Below are positions 12,430 through 26,065 of a stretch of DNA of 64,000 nt, piece after piece. Under the pieces are notes generated by a model that saw nothing but the letters and a program-made list of their open reading frames with translations, searched no databases and was not told where the DNA came from. Each line of letters begins with the position of its first letter. The first letter of the stretch is position 1. The position numbers and the translations under genes were made by a program. The stretch comes from Amphiura filiformis (taxonomy: Eukaryota > Echinodermata > Ophiuroidea > Amphilepidida > Amphiuridae): positions 27,995,446-28,059,445 of the forward strand of contig NC_092640.1 of the NCBI RefSeq assembly GCF_039555335.1, given 5' to 3'.

Positions 12430-13720
12430 GAGGTTTGCCACAAAGTGTAAAACCAAAAAACAGTTAAGAAGCAACGCGACAAGGTTTATTTGCGGGAAGT
12501 CTTTCCTAGATTCCTAGATACGCTCATTATAAAGAAACCCGATGGCACGACCAAGCTTTACATATACAGGAAGCCAACACACCGGTGGCGTAGATTTCTT
12601 TTGACATTGGGGGATGGGGTTGGGAACAGTTTGGGTAATTCCAGCACTTTTTGGCGACAGAATAAGTTTACCGCACAAAGTTTTGCCATTTTGAAGCTAA
12701 ATTGATGAAATATAGTGCAAAAGTGGAATAAACTCGCACTTCGCGCGCAAAAATGTGCACTTTTAGGGCTATAATGGCCAAATATAAGGTTAAAAGAAAC
12801 CCACATACAGGCCTCAACATTGGGGGGGGGGGGGGATTGTATGGATCATCACCCCTGACAAAATATTGGGGGAATTTATCCCCCATCCCCCGGGATCTAC
12901 GCCTATGCAACACACACAGACCAATACTTGCAGTTCCCATCAATTCCACCACCTGCTACATTACAAGATAGGGGTAGTAAGAACCTTGTTAGACAGAAAG
13001 GATGCCATAGTCACTGAGCCAGAAGACCAGGTAAGAAATGCAACACACATCAAGCCCTCGCACAGCGTGGGTATCCAGCATGGACAATCAGCAAGGGCGA
13101 AACAAGAAAAAGAGCATCCAAAACCAAAGAAAAAGCCTTCCAATGACAGTAAAGAAAATAACAAAGGTTTTGTGGTGACATCCCCTATGTTGAAGGATTG
13201 TCAGAACGTGTTTCCCGGATTGTCAGAACGTGTTTCCAGGATTTTTAAGAAACATGTTTTTTTTTCACCTGTTTTAAACCCCACCGCACACTTTGCAACT
13301 TGCTTGTACACCACAATGACAAACGCGACCCTCTACTACAGACTGCTAAGGCAATATACGAGATTCCTTGCCAGAACTGTCCTAAAACATACATAGGAGA
13401 AACGGGTGGTTTGTTCGGCACACGGCTTACAGAACACAAATCAGAAACTGAAAAAAATAGTGCAAAAAGTTTTACCAGAGCCCAAATAAAAGTTTCAACA
13501 ACAGAAATTCACAAATCAGCCATCGTTGAGCATGTAGGCAGCACAAAATCACGTTAATGGGTGGGAGGAGGTACAGATCATTGACCAAGAAGCTGACAAA
13601 ACAACTCGTTGGCTGCAAGAAGCAATTTGGATCAGAAGCAGGGGCGTAACACCATGAACAAAGACGAGGGGGCTTAAAAACTAGACAAGATCTACGATCA
13701 ACTCATCAAAAACGGCAACC
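12430..13720 (+). pseudogene. Penelope-like retroelement remnant (RT C-terminus + GIY-YIG), broken
   Basis: Parts of the C-terminal half of a Penelope-like element are readable in different frames. Around 12490-12580 the post-RT motif FLDTLIIKKPDG and then YRKPTH appear. After an inserted MITE the text resumes with a phrase ending DQYLQF, then GVVRTLLDRKDA (about 12970). Further on come LSERVSRIFKKH (about 13220) and a GIY-YIG endonuclease start, IYEIPCQNCPKTYIGETGG, followed by TRLTEHK (about 13355-13440). Several frame breaks, a duplicated 'TTGTCAGAACGTGTTTCC' and the MITE show it is dead. The RT catalytic core is not seen, so the copy is 5' truncated. In intact elements the RT copies RNA and the GIY-YIG domain nicks the target. 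Confidence 0.85.
12583..12907. mobile_element. hAT-like MITE nested in the Penelope remnant
   Basis: The 325-bp insert is flanked by exact 8-bp duplications CAACACAC (12575-12582 and 12908-12915). Its ends share GGCGTAGAT as inverted repeats. Removing one duplication together with the insert restores the reading of the host element across the site (KPTH then TDQYL). A 13-base G run lies inside. The 8-bp duplication points to a hAT-type transposase; no ORF is present. Confidence 0.88.
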
Positions 13721-14757
13721 AGGAATTTTGGAAACATGGAAACATCATCTAGACCAAACAGTGTTGCCGTTTCATCAAACACCTAGAAACACCACAACAG
13801 AGTGATCAAGATTCGTGATGGGAATTGAAATATTTCTGAGTGAGTATCAGATTATATGGATCGGAATAAGAACCTTTTCTATTTTAATGAAGTGAATTAC
13901 AGTCTAAACACTTGCCCACCCCACCCCTTACAAAAACATAGACACAAACATTCGTCCTCATTTGCATGTACCAAAAGCTACCAAAGACACCCATCTATCT
14001 TTGTCAGTTCAAATTCATTAAATGGAACAAATCCTGGATCACATTATAGAAAATTAATGGTTCAATATTTCATACCCACACACGCACAGCCTATCCCCAT
14101 GCGTACAACACAAACAACCTACATCCTCAAGACACACTTGCGAAGACCTATGCGCTAAAAATAATGTTGTTTTTTCTTCTTTTTTTTCAATAAAACGCAT
14201 AAAAGTTGACACGAAACAGGATATGCTTAATAATTATTGTCTTTAAATAAATAAAATAGAAATAAAATTGCATAATTGTTGCGCTTTTTCAACCATTGAT
14301 AGACTTGAATAGGAAAAATCCATGACCAAACATAACAAAACCCAATGATTTAAGTGAATAACATTTGAGTAACCATTGTAACATTCATGTCCATGTCAAA
14401 TTGATGCTTTTAACAAGATAATCCTGAATGCCATCAAAATCGGCTTTGGTTCTGTAAATAAAATAAGTTATTGCCACACCAATCATTTCATCTAACATAA
14501 AGATACTTTAAATAAATTCTCTTCAAAGCCATCTTCATTTATTGTCCAATACATTTACTAAATTTAATCAGAGAAGATTAATTAATAACCCCGTTCAGAC
14601 GATGAAGGCGATTTTTTTCTGTTTAATGTTATTTTAATCGCTACAAGCAACTGGTTCCCCGCACAATTTACCCCTCTATTAAATCAATGAAAGACTACAC
14701 ATACTTTTACAGCGATTTCTCCCTAAGGAAAGATCTACTATTTATCTAAGATTTTAG
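13721..14757. other. no gene seen
   Basis: AT-rich sequence. The first part may be the 3' tail of the Penelope remnant. The 100-residue ORF at 13856-14158 has low-complexity His/Pro/Thr content and no recognisable domain, so it is not called. Confidence 0.5.
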
Positions 14758-15139
14758 TTTGGTTTTAATATGATGAAGGTTGTATTTATGCAGTACTCGG
14801 GAACATTTTTACGATGATGAAGTACATTGACGCACTTTAAGTCACGCACGAATTCATTATAGAATTAAAATTCTTAATCATGCTCGTGTAGTCTTTGTGT
14901 TAAAATATGCATTGCAATGTACATAGAACATTCGTCTCAGTAGTGTGATTTGTGCATTGTTTTAAGGACCCAGCAGTCTTATACTAGATGTTTAACAAAA
15001 TGGGTGTTACACCTTGCAAACTTCTTCTTGTTTTAATTGGTTTTGTGTAAAGTGAGATCGTGGGCATCTTGAGAGAAAAGTCGATCCGCACCAATGTTAT
15101 TTACTGCAAATAAGAACAGATTTGACATGAACAGATTAA
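14758..15139. repeat. second copy of the P450 upstream flank, with empty TTAA site
   Basis: Clear similarity to 4838-5215: shared 'AAGTACATTGACGCACTT', 'ATTCTTAATCATGCTCGT' and 'GATTTGACATG'. It ends in a single TTAA at the place where the first copy carries the transposon at 5216-6323. It marks the far end of the segmental duplication, separated from the P450 gene here by retroelement debris. Confidence 0.8.
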
Positions 15140-15391
15140 AAACAAAGGTGCAAGAAAACTCACGGGACCATGGTTAATGTCTTACACCAGAAGCCATGAC
15201 AGTCCCTCGTTTCAAATTATAAGTTTTGGTTTCTCTTTTGTTCAGAATCCAAAAGTCACGGGATTAAAAAGTGGAGCAGATCCGGTCTGCAAACATTACA
15301 GCGTTGTGCTGGAAGGACACTGTATAGGGTTTATAACTATAAGTATAGAACGGCATATTTATGAATATTATCAATCATCCAGGTAGATCAA

Positions 15392-16032
15392 ATAGTTGAC
15401 TAAATTATAATTCTATTCAACTGCACTTACTATTTATGTACGGTATCTTCTGAGAAGTTAAAGAGGATCTTCGGACAGCACCAGATCCCTGTCTCAATAA
15501 AACCCTGCAACACTCTGAGACAAAAGTTAGTCAATCCGTTGTTTATGCGATTAACTGCCAGGATTCGGACTGTGAGAACTACTACATAGGAGAGACAAAA
15601 CAACCTCTCCACAAGCGCATGTACCAACATCGTCGCCCAGTTCAACAGGGCTCAACGACTCTGCGGTATACACGCACCTCAAAGCAGCCAAACACAACTT
15701 TGAGGACAAGGACGTTATTGTGCTTGATAAAGAACATAGGTGGTATGAAAGAGGGGTGAAAGAAGCTATTTATGTTCTAAGCAGTCGCAGGAGGAGCCAA
15801 CTTTGAATCGCGGAGGGGACTACGCCACAACTTGTCCAAGAGTTACGAACCGACCATCAGGAAGATCCCTCGACGACTCTCGTGTGACGTCACTTCTACC
15901 ATCGTGACGTCACAGGTCAAGAATACAGAGCCAATTCAAGATCAGTCGGCCTGATGATGCGTCATGGATATGACGTGACACCGTACATAAATAGTAAGTC
16001 CAGTTGAATAGAATTATAATTTAGTCAACTAT
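15392..16032 (+). mobile_element. 641-bp unit: 53-bp inverted repeats enclosing a GIY-YIG region
   Basis: Left arm 15392-15444 and right arm 15980-16032 are reverse complements over 53 bases with one mismatch. Inside, plus strand, is a Penelope-type C-terminal reading. KLKRIFGQHQIP (about 15458) leads to VVYAINCQDSDCENYYIGET and KRMYQH (about 15540-15630). After one frame change near 15645 come LKAAKHNFEDKDVIVLDKEH, then EAIYV. Tyr, Tyr-Ile-Gly and Arg of the GIY-YIG fold are visible, but the frame change breaks it. No RT core is present. Penelope-like elements are known to carry inverted or direct terminal repeats; such a short unit with near-perfect arms could be a deletion derivative or a separate mobilised form. 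No clear target-site duplication was found. Confidence 0.8.
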
Positions 16033-16643
16033 ATAGCGGCATGTTATGTTAACATTTTATCTATCAACGCGGGAGACAGTTAATGTTCTCTGTCGTAGGT
16101 GGCATACTTTCATTTCACCGTTCTACGAGGCTTAGAAAGCATGCGCGTAGGCCTATATTGAGGGGGTGGGGGATGCTTTGTTTATTTGTATGAAATATAA
16201 AACGATACATGAAGATGGAGATGATTTGATTATGAATAAGTTTATTCCCAGGAAAGCACAACCCATACCTCTTACCTAGGCTCCCTCCCCTACCGCCTCC
16301 CCCACACTCGATATCGACTCTCCCCTACTATTCCACTCCACTCATGAGTTCTCATCTCCCCCTCCTTCCCTTGTCACCTCAAATGCTCTCTCCCTTCTGT
16401 TTCACACACACACCCCACACACCATATCAATTTGTAAGCGCTCTTTAGCAAAGTCATAATTCATTGAATTTACAACCGTATGACAAAACAGGCGAAAATA
16501 GTAATTTTTTGCACAAGATTTGCAATTTTAAGAGAATTGGCCATTGCTCATTCTAGTGACGCTAGTATATGGACAATATAAGTGTGGTTTTTCATTTAAT
16601 GACATACAATTTGAAAAAATATTGTAAGGAACACTTGAGGTTT
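16033..16643. other. no gene; pyrimidine-rich tract
   Basis: About 16255-16425 is strongly C/T-rich on the plus strand with short CTCCC and CACAC runs. No coding feature is supported. Confidence 0.55.
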
Positions 16644-17489
16644 CATGATGCAGTCATGTCTACAGTAGAATTCATCTCGACCTTTGCAGGACTTAACCCC
16701 ATTAAAAGCTATTAAACCAAGATAACACTCATTGAAACAGCTCAACTGATTAAATCGGATCTTCTCTGGTTGTGCACAAGTGACTGTTTTCATGTGCGAT
16801 ATCGCAATAAAGCTGGTATTCATAGCTTCAGTTGGGTAACCGATTATAAAGGAAACGAAAGGAAACAATGTTATGTGTGGCTTTGTTCACGAAATCAGAC
16901 AATGTCGTGCTTTTTGTAAACCAGCATTCTTGAAAATGAGCAACATAATGATTTTTGACTTAACACGGTTTAGAAATAATTTCTTCATATTTTTGGTGTT
17001 ATCTGTCGTTTACATGTCGTTCCTAAAACACAAAAGTACGACCCTCTCCAAACACCTAAATTAGCTACAAATTTAGGACATGTTACAAAACTTTATTTTC
17101 TAGAACCTATTTAGAATAATTTAAATGTAGCTTTTACCGGTTTTTTGTGGCATCCTTCAGAAGTGAGCGGTCCGATACCAATATTTTCGGTCAAATCTCC
17201 ATTCAAATAACACGGGGAGTTGGCTAGCTATGCCTTGCCCTCACTCATATTTTACAAAAGTGCGACCATTTCTGAACATCTAACCTAGCTGTAATTTTAG
17301 GTCATGTTAGAGAAATATATTTGCTAGAAGTTTTGGAGAATAAATAAAATATTGGCTGGTTATTTTTCACACAGTGATGTTAACTAGGCAAGTGTCCATT
17401 CTCCCAACATACATCATTTGTAGGGTCACGCGTCAATGGTGAGAGCACTGTGTATTGTGTATAGGAAAACGGACAGTAACTGCAGTATG
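16644..17489. repeat. dispersed duplicate block, copy A
   Basis: Near-identical over its first about 440 bp to 37734-38175. It then carries related stretches ('GGTTATTTTTCACACAG', 'GGACAGTAACTGCAGTATG') matching up to 38526. The minus ORF at 16596-16868 and plus ORF at 16873-17064 recur in the other copy only because the DNA is duplicated; neither shows a domain or splice context. Confidence 0.85.
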
Positions 17490-18628
17490 TTGACTTTTAA
17501 AATCTACATTTTGATCAAAAATGTGCTTGGATAGGTAGTTTTCAACAAATTTTCCACATTCGCCTTGCTATAACATTGAATTGCGTTATATGTTGACCTT
17601 GGCGGCGTGCCGCACCCACCCTGTATTCTCTGACTATTGACCTACTTTTTCACATGCCGCAGTGTTGAGAAAATATTCGTGCCGGTTATATCCCAAACAC
17701 CCACAGAGGTGATAGATTACAGCGAGTTTTGTAATTATTACTTGATTTTGATATGTAAGTAATACGATAAAGTCGTCATAGGCAGTAATGTGTTTGTATT
17801 AAAAGAAATAACAAAATAATTATTTAAGTAATGGAAATACTATTTGGAAATTGCAGCAAGATTTGCAGATGTTTTTATTTGAACAGTACCAGTTCACCAG
17901 TTTTCCTAGTTTTCCTAATCTTTGGGCTAAATTAATAGCATCGTGAAGGTCATATATAGGCCTATCATTTTATACTGACAGCTTCGGCATGTACTTAAAT
18001 ACAGCTTGTATGTGCATTGTGTTCAGTGTGTACATAGGCTATTTACTTTTCAAATCCTGTGACAAATAGTGCTTGATGATGCTTGTATAAGGTATTATAG
18101 ACAAATTATTAGAATGCATGTGCACCAGTAGAAATGGCCCAGGTTGAATAAAATAAATAAACATATGAATGAATATTTTATTCCCTGGATTATTTTTGTT
18201 GGGACAAAATAATGATTATAGTTTGACGCTTTGAAATACAGTTATGTTAATCATAATAAAGTTACAAAGTTAAAAATAATATCGAAATATTGTAAAATCA
18301 AACATTTCCCCTCATAAGTTGCAATACAACATATTGAGGAAATTGATAAGACAGATTTTTAAACTTTGATATGGAAAGATACCCCAGCCCTGTTGTCTCA
18401 CCAGAGAAGATGAGCAGAAGTCTTTCTATCTGATGATAAAAAAACACTCTAGGTATGATTACGAAAATGTTTTAAATAACTATTATCTACAAAAGTTTTA
18501 TAACCATGTTTTATATAAAATGTTAACATAAAACGTCTTGTGTTATGATGTGAAGGGTTAATATAAAAATAGGGAAAATCTGTTCCAACTGACCAGCAGA
18601 GAACAAAGGATAAGCAATAGATCAGATC
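17490..18628. other. no gene seen
   Basis: AT-rich intergenic sequence with no defended feature. Confidence 0.5.
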
Positions 18629-18775
18629 AAAATCAGGGAAAAATATGACACAACCTCCAATGGGGAATAACAAACGTATAAACGTATAAAGTTAAAAACT
18701 CTTAACTTTGTTTGTACGTTTTGTGTTATCCCCCTATTGGAAATCGATGTTGTGTCATATTTTCCCTGTTTTTAA
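18629..18775. repeat. imperfect inverted repeat (foldback)
   Basis: The left arm with 'CAGGGAAAAATATGACACAAC' faces its reverse complement near 18745-18770, with arms of about 65-70 bp. A related TTAACTTTG/AAAGTTAA turn lies near the centre. It could be a small foldback MITE; no target duplication was confirmed. Confidence 0.7.
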
Positions 18776-20734
<1,959 letters not shown>

Positions 20735-20927
20735 GATGTACCAGTATTACTTGTCAAGGCACAAATGTATTTAAAACAAGGGGAATAGTAAATCAAGAAT
20801 ACCGAATGATTGCATATTCAGTGTTGTGTGTTAATTAATAAAATTTCTTCCTTTATTTTGACATCCAATGCCTCTGAAATTGCACCATAAGGTACAAACT
20901 TGAAGTAATTATTTTTAAAATTCCTCT

Positions 20928-21185
20928 AATGTTTACAGCACAAAAGATATTTTTGCAAATTTTGCAATGTTTGACTAAATTCCAAATAATTCTCGGTGAG
21001 TTTGTTTTGACTATAACGTAATGCCAAAAGCGATGTTAAATGTCATCTGGAGATAAGAATTCTTGCATGTAAGTCTGAGTCTGAGGGTAATCATGATAAT
21101 GAGGGAGACTTGCATGACCCACTAACCTATAAATTGTGTAATATTATAAATTCACAATCGCTTTGTTATATCTTACATAGGCTGA
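20928..21185. repeat. direct repeat left of the TRIM pseudogene
   Basis: About 240 bp repeated in the same orientation at 24294-24531. Long near-identical stretches such as 'AGTCTGAGTCTGAGGGTAAT' are shared. The pair brackets the TRIM-like pseudogene. Confidence 0.9.
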
Positions 21186-21981
21186 AGCTTAATTTAATTC
21201 CCATCGCTGAGCGACGATGATGGGTTTTAAACAACAACAACAATAACAAACAGTTTAATTTCAATATGGCATAATTTTTCACGCGCTTCGCGCGCATTGG
21301 TACCATAAACTTATTTTCTTGCCAAAAGGTGCAGAATTCACTATACTTCAAGAAACTTTTTCAAACCCATCAAAAAGAAATCTACGCCAAGGCAAACAAA
21401 AAAATCCCTACCTACCCTAAACAAACAATTTTTTAGGCCTTAAAAGCCTACGTAGGGTAGAAACCATCATGCAATCGCCTAAACCATGACCTTACCTTAC
21501 CAGTTTTATCACAACATTATGATAACCACAGATGAACTTGGTGATAATTAGCTTCAGTCAATACCAAGAACCGTCTAAAGCATGGTACAAAGTTCAAGTT
21601 CAGTCAAAACTGATATGCTGATTTCTGATTTCTTTTTCATTGTAGACGTTTCAGTGAACGTTTCAGTTTGACATGATTTCTGTTTGTCGACTTGAATAAA
21701 TCGAGTAGATCACGACACCAAGCCGCACCATTTCTAGGTAATTTGTTCCCTTTTAAATATTGTTTTTATTTATTTTCGTTCTAATTTTTGTATATTATTT
21801 AAGTATTTCGAATTTTATTAGACCATTATTCTTGGTTTTAAGGCTTTTAAAACGGCAATAATGAGCATAGTCAATGATAGAAAGTACACAAAGCAAGTAC
21901 ACAGGCATAGATCATGTTTTAAGATGAATGGTTAGTTGTGTTTTGATAATAATGTTCAATTGTTTTTTTACAATTTTAGGT
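21186..21981. other. no coding seen; likely 5' intron or UTR of the TRIM copy
   Basis: No supported ORF. A polypyrimidine stretch and AG (about 21963-21979) just before the TRIM ATG suggest that an upstream non-coding exon once existed. Confidence 0.4.
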
Positions 21982-23846
21982 ATGGCTTCAGCAATTTCTG
22001 CATCCCGAGATTTGACTCGCTGTGGCATTTGTAAAGAAATCACCAACAAACCTAAAGCCCTGGCTTGTCTGCACACCTTCTGCTTAGAGTGTCTTCAAGA
22101 ATGGAGTCAACGTGACAAAGAATCAGTGACGTGTCCTTTCGTGTCTTGTAAAAGACCACACCAATGCCACCTATTGGAGTTGATGGTCTTCCTGGAAACG
22201 TCTTTGTAGAATCTCTTATTGAGAACAGGTTAGTCCGACAGAAACTTCCGTCTGATGCCCCGGTCTGATGCCCACAGAGTGCGTTTCAGCGTTGATATTT
22301 ATATAGAGTCCAAAAACTGTGGAAAGATGAGATATCTTTTCTTTGTTAAAAATTTTTTTCTTGCCCATTGAACAATTGCTGAAGAGTCAAATTTGCTACA
22401 GCCGTAGTGCATCAACTACTGTCGGAATCCGGCCGGAATCTGTCCAATCATCACAGCTAGAAATCTTAGCCAGTTTACCTGCTATTTTGAAACAGTCATG
22501 GTTGCACATGCATGTACATCTTTGGAAAGTCCTAAACAAGGTATAGCAGTCGCTGATAGGATAGGCAGCTTATAGAACACGGATAACCTCTATTGGAGTG
22601 CCGTATAAATGACCTTGCCATATAATAATGTCAATATTAGAGTAAACCCCTATTTTTCTAAACCTTTTGTCACCCATACAATTTCCAATTCTGCCTTTAA
22701 AATACCAATTTAGGGACCTACAAAAAAAATAATCTCAATATAGAGAATAGGGGCAACGCATTATAAAAAAATATTCTATAACATGTTATTGTTTATCGTC
22801 TTGCAGCTCAACACGAAACAGAAAGATACCGTGTGCATGCTGTGAAGAAACAAATAACGTAGTTCTAGTAAAATGCTTGGATTGCAATGGGTTCCTCTGT
22901 CAAAAAGGAGTTAATATGCACAAGACACCACTTCTGAGGTCCCACCAGGTGCTAAAGCTGGAAGATATCAAGAGTGGTAAGGATGATATAAAGAAGACTC
23001 GTAAGAAGAAACCCACCTGCAGCAAGCATGAAGGTCAGGATTTGTGGTTCTTCTGTGAGACGTGTCAAATACTCATCTGTCGCGATTGTACCGTCGTTAA
23101 CCATCAGAAACCCGAACATACATACGTAGAACTTAAGAGCGTCGCCTTGGAACACAAGAAGAAACTTCAGCAGCTTGTAAAAGAAAACGAAGCCATCAAA
23201 GCTGATGTTGAGAAGGCTATTCAAGACACGGAAGAAGCACGAAAAGTGATAGGAACTCATAAGGACAATATTAATACAATAATTGATGAAACGGTGGAGA
23301 GGATCAAAAGTAAAGTGGATGAAATTTGCCGCGCGGAAAAGAACGACTGATGAAAGAGCAAGCTGATTTTGAATCAGAAGCCATGAGGGAACTGACCTCA
23401 GCTGAAGAGCGTCTCACCTCACAGAAAGAATCACTTCAAACTGCTCTAAATATGGCAAACCAGGTTCTTCAAGCAGGCTCCGACTGTGATATCGCGTCTA
23501 TGTATAGACAATTATCTTCGGTACTGGAAAAGAATAGCCAGATCAATAATAAATGGCACTATCACAAGACACATCGAATCCACCCGAGTTTTCAGCCAAT
23601 GATACAGTAGTCGACTTTGGAACCATTGGAAATCTGACTAGACAGCGGTTTACATCTTGCATTTTAGAGGGTAGATTTGGTGAAGAAGATGCCGCTAAAG
23701 AACCCGGTATGCTTCGCAATATCAGAGGTATTACAACGACCACTGAAGGCGATATTGCTATTGCAAATTGGTGGCCTGACATTCCTGTAAAGGTCTACAG
23801 CATTAGTGGAAAGTACAGATTTAGCTTAGACAAACAATCTGTATAA
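21982..23846 (+). pseudogene. TRIM-like RING/B-box/coiled-coil gene, frameshifted and truncated
   Basis: Reads as a TRIM-type E3 ubiquitin ligase with breaks. The RING begins at the ATG at 21982 with C14, C17, C29, H31, C34, C37 and C51, but the last ligand pair is distorted (CPFVSC instead of CPxC). The linker (PPIGVDGLPGN) continues in another frame. An intron with donor AG|GTTAGT (exon end 22228) and acceptor TTGCAG (exon start 22807) joins this linker frame to B-box 1 (IPCACCEE) and B-box 2 (CSKHEGQ, FCETC, CRDC), then a coiled coil. Frames change again at about 23335 and 23550. The last part (IRGITTTTEGDIAIANW) looks like the start of an NHL beta-propeller and stops at 23846. Three frame breaks and the missing propeller argue for a pseudogene; sequencing error could explain one break but hardly all. 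Confidence 0.85.
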
Positions 23847-24293
23847 TGCGTATATATAAGCCTCATTACAAAATTGTTAGCCAAAAGTATAGTGTACGTA
23901 TTTACAATGTCAAGTTTACAACTTGACCAATGCAAATTACTGTGATATCCGAAAAAAAAGCTGTCACATCCGATTTATCAAACAATGCTACATTTTGGAG
24001 AAAATCATAAAAAGAATGTATTTTACCCATTTTTTGGACAAAATAACAAAAAGTCTTCATAAAAATTGTTATTCTAATTAAGTATCAAAATCTATATGTG
24101 AAGATCTAAGAACAGTTTTCTTTTGAAACTGATTCATCAGGTTTGGTAATTAACGAATAACGAATTATTAAGAGTTAACCCGAGGTCAAAAAGAAAAGAA
24201 TCCGAGAGCCATACATGTTATAAGAACTCAGCTATTACTATAGTGATCACGTAGCCAAGGCTATAATCATTATCAATTTTATCCATTTTATCT
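23847..24293. other. no gene seen
   Basis: AT-rich sequence after the truncated TRIM copy. No continuing propeller sequence was found. Confidence 0.55.
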
Positions 24294-24531
24294 TCTAATG
24301 TTTACAGCGCAAAAAATAACATTTTTCCAAATAATTCTCGGTTGAATTTGTTTTGACTATAACGTAATGCCAAAAGCGATGTTAAATGTCATTTGGAGAT
24401 AAGAATTCTTGTATGTAAGTCTGAGTCTGAGGGTAATCATGATAATGAGGGAGACTTGCATGACCCACTAACCTATAAATTGTTCAATATTACAAAGTCA
24501 CAATCGCTTTGTTATATCTTACATAGGCGGA
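24294..24531. repeat. direct repeat right of the TRIM pseudogene
   Basis: Partner of 20928-21185 in the same orientation, with a small internal deletion near 24325. Confidence 0.9.
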
Positions 24532-25740
24532 AGTGACTCTCGTCATAAACAGGTCTTCTGAAATGTTCTTGCAAATATCTGATCAAGGAAGTGAAATATT
24601 GTTATCTGCATCTTGCTTTGCCATTGAGGAATTTAAATTAAATGTTCTGATTTTTTAATAAAAATGGCAAAATTGATGCACAGATCTGACGCACGTAGAC
24701 TCTGTCCATACGAACATAGGTCCTGCAACCATTTTTACATTCAAGATTATATTTTTAAACTGTTCTATCAAATTAACTTCAGTTTTTTGTTTGTTTTTTG
24801 TGCAAACGATTGCTCAAAGAGGTGGCATTTACACAATGCAAACATTCAATACATTTGCAGGCGGGGACCGCTTACATTTGGATAGATAAAAGGAATTCTG
24901 GTTTTCGAAAAAATCAGTCTCACATTATATCTAAGAATTAATTTACAGAAAAAACTGTATAACTAACACATAAACACAGTACTTTTTTCTTACAATGACG
25001 TCACAGAACTTTTAATCAAGCTCATTGACCGCTCGCTTGATAACTCCAACAACCGACTGACTGACGATTTACTTGATAACAATACTCACAACGCGAGCAT
25101 TTCAAATCAAAACTTAAGATAACGGGCTAAAAATAAAACGGTACGTGTGTTAAATATCTCAACACGTCACAAACCATGGAATCAAGTTGATTTAATCAAT
25201 AAATGAGAATTATTAACAGTTTTAGTGTTTTACTTTCCAAACATGTTGCAGAATCTCCTACCTGTTAATTAATTTTCTAAAACAATTGTAAGTTTTTATT
25301 ATTTCATGTTCAATTAACCGTAAGAACTAATACCTTGGCTATTTGTTTTTCGTTTTCCCCTACTGGTAAACCAGAGTTGAATTCATATCAGCATGTCGTC
25401 AACCTGCTACGATAATTGCCTAATTCATTGTTTGTAGTTTTGAGAATAAAAGTACAAAATATGCATGGTTCAACTTCAATCATACATTTAAACATATATT
25501 ATTCACCAATCTTTACATAAGAACAAATTATGATGAGACAAATTAAAGGGAACAATCGGAAATAACTAGGGTGATTACGTAACTGATACATGCTTAAACC
25601 ATGTTTTATACTTTGTTCTCAAATTACAAGAAATGACTCGGGTAATTTATCGTAGTATTAGTATAGGGAGATGATGTGCTACCACATGTATAAGGGGCTG
25701 TGCAACCGGGCTGTGCAACCTGGCTGTGCAATAATTATGA
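24532..25740. other. no gene seen
   Basis: AT-rich intergenic sequence. Short ORFs have no domain or splice support. Confidence 0.5.
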
Positions 25741-26065
25741 GCCGTGGGGGGGGGGGTAAATTGAGGGGCATGGATTTTTGGCCAGCAAAAAAGGAGGGCA
25801 ATATTTGGCAAGCCGATAAAGGGGTGGCGATTTTTGACACACAATTCATGGGGCGAATTTTAAATAAAACGCTATAAGGCTTTATATGAAAACAGTACGG
25901 AAACGCTAAATACAAATTTCCCAAGGTATGCAAATTGGGATCTTAACCAATTGACATGTGCAAGGGGAGGGGGAAAGATATTTTGGCAGACCGGGGTGGG
26001 GTTAAGCGATTTTTGGCAGGCCGAGGGGGCAAGCATTTTTGGCACGCCGATTGGAAATTTAACCC
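25741..26065. repeat. G-rich degenerate tandem repeat
   Basis: Repeats of a phrase like 'GATTTTTGGCAGGCCGAGGG' and 'TTTTTGGCA', with G runs of up to about 11. It is the same family as 331-500. Confidence 0.65.

Noticed and set aside
12866..13396. 176-residue plus ORF as an independent gene
   Set aside because: It begins inside the MITE and then reads Penelope remnant sequence partly in the wrong frame.
16596..16868. Conserved small ORF repeated at 37725-37958
   Set aside because: Conservation is explained by near-identical duplicated DNA on both strands; no domain, and the N-terminal part is ordinary AT-rich reading.
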